Of a DNA stretch of 64,000 nucleotides, positions 58,859-64,000 are shown piece by piece. Each line of letters opens with the position of its first letter. Within the stretch, counting starts at the first letter, position 1. The notes under the pieces were generated by a model. It ran no database searches, had not been told where the DNA came from, and saw nothing but the letters and a program-made list of their open reading frames with translations. Made by a program: the position numbers and the translations under genes. Source of the DNA: Candidatus Zhuqueibacterota bacterium (GTDB lineage Bacteria > Zhuqueibacterota > Zhuqueibacteria > Oceanimicrobiales > Oceanimicrobiaceae); contig JAJDAD010000026.1 of NCBI GenBank assembly GCA_029262055.1, forward strand, positions 1 through 64,000, in the 5' to 3' direction.

Positions 58859-59153
58859 CGTTTTCCCAAACCTCTCTGTCTGATTCTAACATGACTGCTC
58901 AGAGCATGATTCTGCTTGTTCTGGTGGCACGAGCGACTGGCGCTGCGTCCTGCAAACAACGAACGGAATTATTCCGGCCAACATCAAGGACTCTGTTAGC
59001 TCAACAAAAACTTGACAATTTGCAATAAAGGATGTTTCTTTCTTGTTATGAGATTAAGTTGTCCGATTTTGCTTGTCGGCTACTGTAGACGCGCATCCTT
59101 TGTCAGGTTCGGAAAGATGTGTGAATTATTCCATAAGGAAGGAGAGAAAAGGC

Positions 59154-60398
59154 ATGGCCATCAATCTGGATCCCAAAGATTACTATCGTCTGCCGTGGAG
59201 TTTGACTGACAACGCGATTTGTTGGCTGGAGCCAACCTGGAAATGTAACATCTACTGTCAGGGCTGTTATCGAATCAACGATCCCAGAGGGCACAAATCA
59301 CTCGAACAAATCAAGACGGAACTGGACGTTTTTCGCAAGTTTCGGATTACGGATGGGATTTCGATAGCCGGGGGCGAGCCACTCATTCATCCCGACATCG
59401 TGGAAGTAGTACGCATGGTTGCTTCCGATGGCACCAAGCCGGTCATCAACACAAACGGCGTAGCGCTCACCGAGGAGCTCTTGATGGAGTTGAAGCAGGT
59501 CGGCGCAAAAGGATTCACCTTTCACGTGGACAGCAAGCAGCAGCGCGCGCATTGGAAGGACAAGAGCGAAATGGAGCTGTGCGAACTGCGGGAGCAATTG
59601 GCGGAAATGGTGCATCGTGCCGGTGGGTTGTCCTGTGCGTTCAACTCGACTGTTTATGACGACACACTGCAATACGTGCCGGACTTAGTAGAATGGGCGC
59701 AGAAGCACATCGACAAGGTACACGTGATGGTCTTCATCGCCTACCGCGCTGCGGACGCCGACGGGCGTTTCGACTACTATGCCGGGGGCGAAAAGGTCGA
59801 GATGGATGAGGTTCCGTACGTAGTGGAAGACGAAGTCAGGAAAGAAATCCAATCGACCGATATTTACGAACGCTTGCAGGAACGTTTCCCGGACTTTGAC
59901 ACTGCGGCCTATCTTAACGGCACTCATAAGCCCGATTCGTTCAAGTGGTTATTGAGTGGCCGTATCGGTACCAAAGACCGGATTTACGGTTACGTCGGGC
60001 CACGGTTTATCGAAGCGTCCCAGGCCTTGCACCATTTACGCCATGGTCACTACCTGGCTTACACGGACCCGAAAGTCCACCGGCGCGGCAAGGCAATGTT
60101 ACTCGTGTCGCTTATCGACAAGAAACTCAGAAAGGTGGCCAGGAAGTATTTGTTGGCGGCCTTGAAGAATCCTCTGCGTTTATTCAAGCGGCTGCATTAT
60201 CAATCGATCATGATGATTCAACCCATCGACGTGCTCGATGACGGGTCGCAGAACATGTGCGACGGCTGCCCGGATATGACGGTTCTGGATGGCAAGTTGG
60301 TCTGGTCGTGCCGCATCGAAGAGCCGTTGCAGTATGGTTGCTTTGTGCAATCAATTCCAAAGAAGAACCGTTCGCTCGAATCGGAAACGGCAAAGTAA
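59154..60398 (+). CDS. Radical SAM protein
   Basis: LEPTWKCNIYCQGCYRIN, ISIAGGEPLIHPDIVEVV, INTNGVAL; C-terminal CDGCPDMTVLDGKLVWSCRIEE; start at ATG 59154. Confidence 0.87.
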   Translation: MAINLDPKDYYRLPWSLTDNAICWLEPTWKCNIYCQGCYRINDPRGHKSLEQIKTELDVFRKFRITDGISIAGGEPLIHPDIVEVVRMVASDGTKPVINTNGVALTEELLMELKQVGAKGFTFHVDSKQQRAHWKDKSEMELCELREQLAEMVHRAGGLSCAFNSTVYDDTLQYVPDLVEWAQKHIDKVHVMVFIAYRAADADGRFDYYAGGEKVEMDEVPYVVEDEVRKEIQSTDIYERLQERFPDFDTAAYLNGTHKPDSFKWLLSGRIGTKDRIYGYVGPRFIEASQALHHLRHGHYLAYTDPKVHRRGKAMLLVSLIDKKLRKVARKYLLAALKNPLRLFKRLHYQSIMMIQPIDVLDDGSQNMCDGCPDMTVLDGKLVWSCRIEEPLQYGCFVQSIPKKNRSLESETAK

Positions 60399-60410
60399 GG
60401 TGGGTGCGAT

Positions 60411-61715
60411 TTGCCGGTGACACATCCCTGGGCAGGCAATTATTTTGTATCAACCTATCCGCCGTTTTCAGCGTGGGATAGAAGCACTGCTGCGCGGCCC
60501 CATCCTCAGTTAGAGCGATTTAGGGCGGACGCTGCCGGGGTTCCTCTAGGGCTCTACGTCCACATTCCCTTCTGTACGGTGCGCTGCCTGTATTGCTACT
60601 ATCTTTCATCAGCGGGCAGGTCGGAGTTGGAAATCGACAGCTACGTCGATGCGCTGGTCCGGGAGTTTACACTTCTGCTTGATGGTCCTGGAATCGGAGA
60701 GAGGGAGCCGGAGTTTGTCTACTTCGGCGGTGGCACGCCATCGATCTTGTCGGCCCCGCAAATCCAAAAGCTTCTCTGCAAGCTCAAAGCACTCTTGCCC
60801 TGGACATCTCTGCAGGAGGCTACCTGGGAGGTTGCGCCAACCACGGTTACGAAAGGGAAGCTCGACGTTCTTCGCAAGGCCGGGATTACGCGCATCAGCA
60901 TGGGCATTCAGCAGCTCGACGATGACGTTCTTAAGACAAACGGCCGGGTTCATTTGAGCCAGGATGTTGACCGCGCTCTCAAATTGCTCCGGCAATTTGA
61001 TTTTGATGTCGTTAACCTCGACTTGATCGTCGGCTTGATCGGAGAAAGTGAGGAGACGTTCAGCACCAGCCTCGACCGGGTTATCGGGATGAACCCGGAT
61101 AGCGTTACGATTTATCAATTGGAGATTCCCGAGAATACGCCCCTGTTCCGCTTGTATTCTGAGGGCAAACTTGACGATGTTCCACCGTCCTGGCGGCTGA
61201 AGCGAGCCCGGTTGGCCAGAGGATTTGAAACACTGGAGGCAGCAGGCTACCAGATCAGAAGTGCCTACACTGCCGCAAGGCCCGCAAAAAACCAATTCGT
61301 TTACCAGGATGCCCAGTATCACGGCGCTGATCTCCTGGGGATTGGTGCATCTGCCTTTTCTTATTATAGCGGACTTCATTATCAAAACGTGACTTCGCCG
61401 AAGGAATATCTCAACCGTATCAACCGGGGCGACCAGCCGATCGAACGGTCGTACTCCCTGAGTCCGGACGAACGCCTGGTGCGCGAGTTTGTGCTGCAGT
61501 TGAAATTGGGCTACGTGAGTGAAAGCGACTTCACGAAGAAATTTGGCGTTTCCATCTTCGACCGTTTTTCCGACACAATTAGCGACTTTGAACGGCGGGG
61601 TCTATTGACTAAGAGTCGTGACGATCTTATTTTGACCCGGGAAGGCCTGTTGCAGGTAGATGAACTGTTGCCGGTTTTTTATCTGCCCGAGCACCAGGGC
61701 ATCCGATATTCGTAG
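60411..61715 (+). CDS. Coproporphyrinogen III oxidase-like (HemW/HemN family) radical SAM protein
   Basis: LGLYVHIPFCTVRCLYCYYLSSAG, EFVYFGGGTPSILSAPQIQKLL, RISMGIQQLDDDVLKTNGR, LDLIVGLIGE; start uncertain. Confidence 0.85.
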   Translation: MPVTHPWAGNYFVSTYPPFSAWDRSTAARPHPQLERFRADAAGVPLGLYVHIPFCTVRCLYCYYLSSAGRSELEIDSYVDALVREFTLLLDGPGIGEREPEFVYFGGGTPSILSAPQIQKLLCKLKALLPWTSLQEATWEVAPTTVTKGKLDVLRKAGITRISMGIQQLDDDVLKTNGRVHLSQDVDRALKLLRQFDFDVVNLDLIVGLIGESEETFSTSLDRVIGMNPDSVTIYQLEIPENTPLFRLYSEGKLDDVPPSWRLKRARLARGFETLEAAGYQIRSAYTAARPAKNQFVYQDAQYHGADLLGIGASAFSYYSGLHYQNVTSPKEYLNRINRGDQPIERSYSLSPDERLVREFVLQLKLGYVSESDFTKKFGVSIFDRFSDTISDFERRGLLTKSRDDLILTREGLLQVDELLPVFYLPEHQGIRYS

Positions 61716-61964
61716 TGATTCTGAAATAGTCTAATCTGAGTTTTCAAGAATCTGTGGTGGCATGAATCTAACATGCCTGTCATTCAGGAGGAATCCTTTC
61801 TGAATAGGCCGGGAGGCTTCGACCGGCTGGGATCCAATCTAAGAGAGCCTTCCGGGGTGACCGCAAAGTAATTCAAGAGCAATACGGAATGATTGCGGCT
61901 TACAAAGGAGGGGCTATGCTGATCCGATTCCTGCCAGTACTTTTCCGAAAAGGTGAGCATCGCA

Positions 61965-63158
61965 ATGGATAATTTATCCGACATCGTCGCTTTGTCTGCC
62001 GTTCGTACTCCCATCGGCAGGTTCGGGGGTACGTTGCGCTATGTGCCTTCATTTGACCTCGGTGCAGTTGCGATCAGGCAGGCAGTGCAGCGCGCGGGTG
62101 TCCCGCCCGAACAGGTCGACGAGGTCATTCTCGGGAGCTGCAGGCAAGCAGGCAACGGGCCAAATCCGGGACGTACCGCGGCCGTGCGTGGCGGCATTCC
62201 GATTGCGGTCCCCGTGTCCACGATAAACATGGCTTGTCCTTCGGGAATGAAGACGGTCGCTTTGGCGGCGCAGTCGCTGCGCCTGGGCGAGGCAAATATT
62301 GTTATTGCCGGTGGTTTCGATAGCATGAGTACCATACCGTACCTGCTTAAAGGCGCGCGCTGGGACGGCCTGAAACTGGGAGACAAGAAGCTCGAAGACG
62401 GCTGGAGTGACAGCGTGGATCCGCTCATCGGCCAGGGTATGGGAGAGACCGCGGAGAACTTGTTTGACAAGTACGGAATCCCACGACAGGAACAGGACGT
62501 GTTTGCTGCCGAAAGTCATGGCAAGGCGTCGCATGCACAGAGGAGCGGGTGGTTCAAAGACGAAATTGTTCCCGTTGATGTGCCGCCGGTGGGCAAAGGC
62601 GGGGCGACACTTTTTGAGCAGGATGAAACCATTCGGCATAGCGTTGACCCGGATAAGATGAAACGGCTGCCACCGGTCTTCCGAAAAGGTGGTACCGTGA
62701 CTGCGGGCAACACCTGCCAGATGAGTGATGGCGCGTGCGCGCTGGTTTTGACTAGCCGGGAGACGGCGAAGACGCTGGGGGTGGCCCCGCTTTTTTCTAT
62801 GGTTTCCTACAGCCAGATGGCGGTGGACCCGGCCACAATGGGCGAAGGCCCTGCACTGACCATTCCCGCTGCCCTGCAACGCGCGCAGCTAACCCTCGCT
62901 GATATGGATTTAATCGAGGTCAACGAGGCCTTCGCAATCCAGGTGCTTGCCAATGAAAAAGCGCTGCAGTGGGATCGCGACAAACTAAATGTACACGGCG
63001 GCGCCATCGCACTCGGCCATCCAACCGGAATCAGCGGCGCCCGCATCCTGGTAACTCTTTATTACGCGCTGAAACGTCTCGACAAAACGCTTGGTATTGC
63101 AAGTATTTGTGGTGGTGGTGGTGTAAGTATGGCGATGGTGATCAGGCGGGAGGTGTGA
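61965..63158 (+). CDS. Thiolase (acetyl-CoA acetyltransferase family)
   Basis: DIVALSAVRTPIGRFGGTL, STINMACPSGMKTVALAAQSL, VNEAFAIQVLA, NVHGGAIALGHPTGISGARILV, ASICGGGGVSMAMVI. Confidence 0.95.
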   Translation: MDNLSDIVALSAVRTPIGRFGGTLRYVPSFDLGAVAIRQAVQRAGVPPEQVDEVILGSCRQAGNGPNPGRTAAVRGGIPIAVPVSTINMACPSGMKTVALAAQSLRLGEANIVIAGGFDSMSTIPYLLKGARWDGLKLGDKKLEDGWSDSVDPLIGQGMGETAENLFDKYGIPRQEQDVFAAESHGKASHAQRSGWFKDEIVPVDVPPVGKGGATLFEQDETIRHSVDPDKMKRLPPVFRKGGTVTAGNTCQMSDGACALVLTSRETAKTLGVAPLFSMVSYSQMAVDPATMGEGPALTIPAALQRAQLTLADMDLIEVNEAFAIQVLANEKALQWDRDKLNVHGGAIALGHPTGISGARILVTLYYALKRLDKTLGIASICGGGGVSMAMVIRREV

Positions 63159-63185
63159 AGGCTCGTTTGCTGGTTTTATTGTCCA

Positions 63186-63498
63186 TCAGAGTGTTTTCCC
63201 TTCGGTCGAAATTCTATATTCCAATGTCGACTTAAGACCGGCCCGATCTGCAAATTCTTTTTCATCATACACGAGTAAATCTAGGGCGTTCGAAAAAACA
63301 TGACGTACTTTTCGCCTGATTGCCCTCTATGACATCTAGTTTCCTTTTGTCTCCCAGGTCGGTGATCACGCATAAATCGATATCGCTATCACTATCGGGA
63401 TGGCCGTGAGCCCGTGAGCCGAAGAGGATGATTCTCTTGACGGAAAACTTCTCCTTGATAGCGTTGGCCAGATGAGCGATTTGGTCTTGTGTTTCCAT
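63186..63498 (-). pseudogene. MNT-type nucleotidyltransferase, frameshifted
   Basis: METQDQIAHLANAIKEKFSVKRIILFGSRAHGHPDSDSDIDLCVITDLGDKRKLDVI | frame change near 63322-63330 | RAIRRKVRHVFSNALDLLVYDEKEFADRAGLKSTLEYRISTEGKTL*. Confidence 0.75.
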
Positions 63499-63821
63499 CA
63501 AGACTCTCCTTTGCTTCTGCTGTTCAAAACGGAGCTCGTGGTGATGGTTTATCACTACGCACCAAGTCTAATATCTTGAAAACATTATCAAGCTAACTAA
63601 AATATTATGGCAATCGAAAGCAAGTAAGCATTTCGATTTGCACCCCCAGCTTCATTTCAATCCAGCTTCGAAAGCGCGGTGAAGTCACAGCCGAAGGCGG
63701 GAGACCAGTTAGTTGAGGGAACTGCTAAATAGCCCTGGGAAAGCCGAATCATGAAATTGACGATGCTTGTGAGTGGAAGAGACCTTGGTGCGGCAATGAT
63801 AAGGGTAGATGTAACTGCAAG

Positions 63822-63950
63822 TCAAACCACTGAGACCGCAGAGTTGGGACTAAATGATTCTTCGAATTCCATGTTTTCCACCAACCCATAATACTTAATC
63901 TTCTTGTGTAAATTCGTTCGGTCTATGTCCAGCTCTCTGCCTGACTGACG
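63822..63950 (-). pseudogene. C-terminal Fis-type HTH remnant of a sigma-54-dependent (NtrC-family) regulator
   Basis: Reverse-strand GRELDIDRTNLHKKIKYYGLVENMEFEESFSPNSAVSVV*; in-frame stop immediately upstream, with VSQA in another frame, suggesting a frameshift. Confidence 0.55.
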
Positions 63951-64000
63951 TCAAACTGTCCGAACTTTGGCAAATCACCCCATGTAGAGCAGCATTTAGT

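Noticed and set aside
60609-61385. 258 aa minus-strand ORF
   Set aside because: Antisense to the HemW-like gene; shadow ORF.
62049-62879. 276 aa minus-strand ORF
   Set aside because: Antisense to the thiolase gene; shadow ORF.

Overview
This 64 kb window is a gene-dense bacterial chromosome segment encoding about 45 proteins. There are no rRNA genes, tRNA genes or CRISPR arrays that I can see. Most of it is housekeeping or envelope biology: a TonB-type receptor fragment, PD40 propeller proteins, a multiheme cytochrome, thioredoxin, SppA, LysM and TPR proteins, M28 and S66 peptidases, a TesA/ABC ATPase/RsgA/FtsX-like block, a glycan-assembly cluster, radical SAM enzymes and a thiolase. It also has a complete tmRNA gene with a readable tag (ADNYAYALAA). 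The regions most worth a second look are: (1) a DUF559 endonuclease-like ORF bracketed by two ~145 bp direct repeats with a multi-hairpin, cloverleaf-like fold; both repeats encode the same C-terminal peptide tail, so this looks like a self-contained mobile unit plus the 3' remnant of an earlier copy; (2) a TrlF-like PHP-ATPase gene overlapping an AlbA_2 (Schlafen-type) gene, a defence-like two-gene unit; (3) a tandem pair of genes sharing a related AAA/STAND-like ATPase domain, one fused to a Ser/Thr kinase and the other to TPR, Ig-like and TM regions, next to an outer-membrane protein; (4) a DUF5674 plus small helical protein cassette placed between the subunits of a molybdenum hydroxylase; (5) decayed genes at the right edge (a frameshifted nucleotidyltransferase and an NtrC-type C-terminal relic). 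All family assignments were made by reading motifs in the supplied translations. No database search was run.
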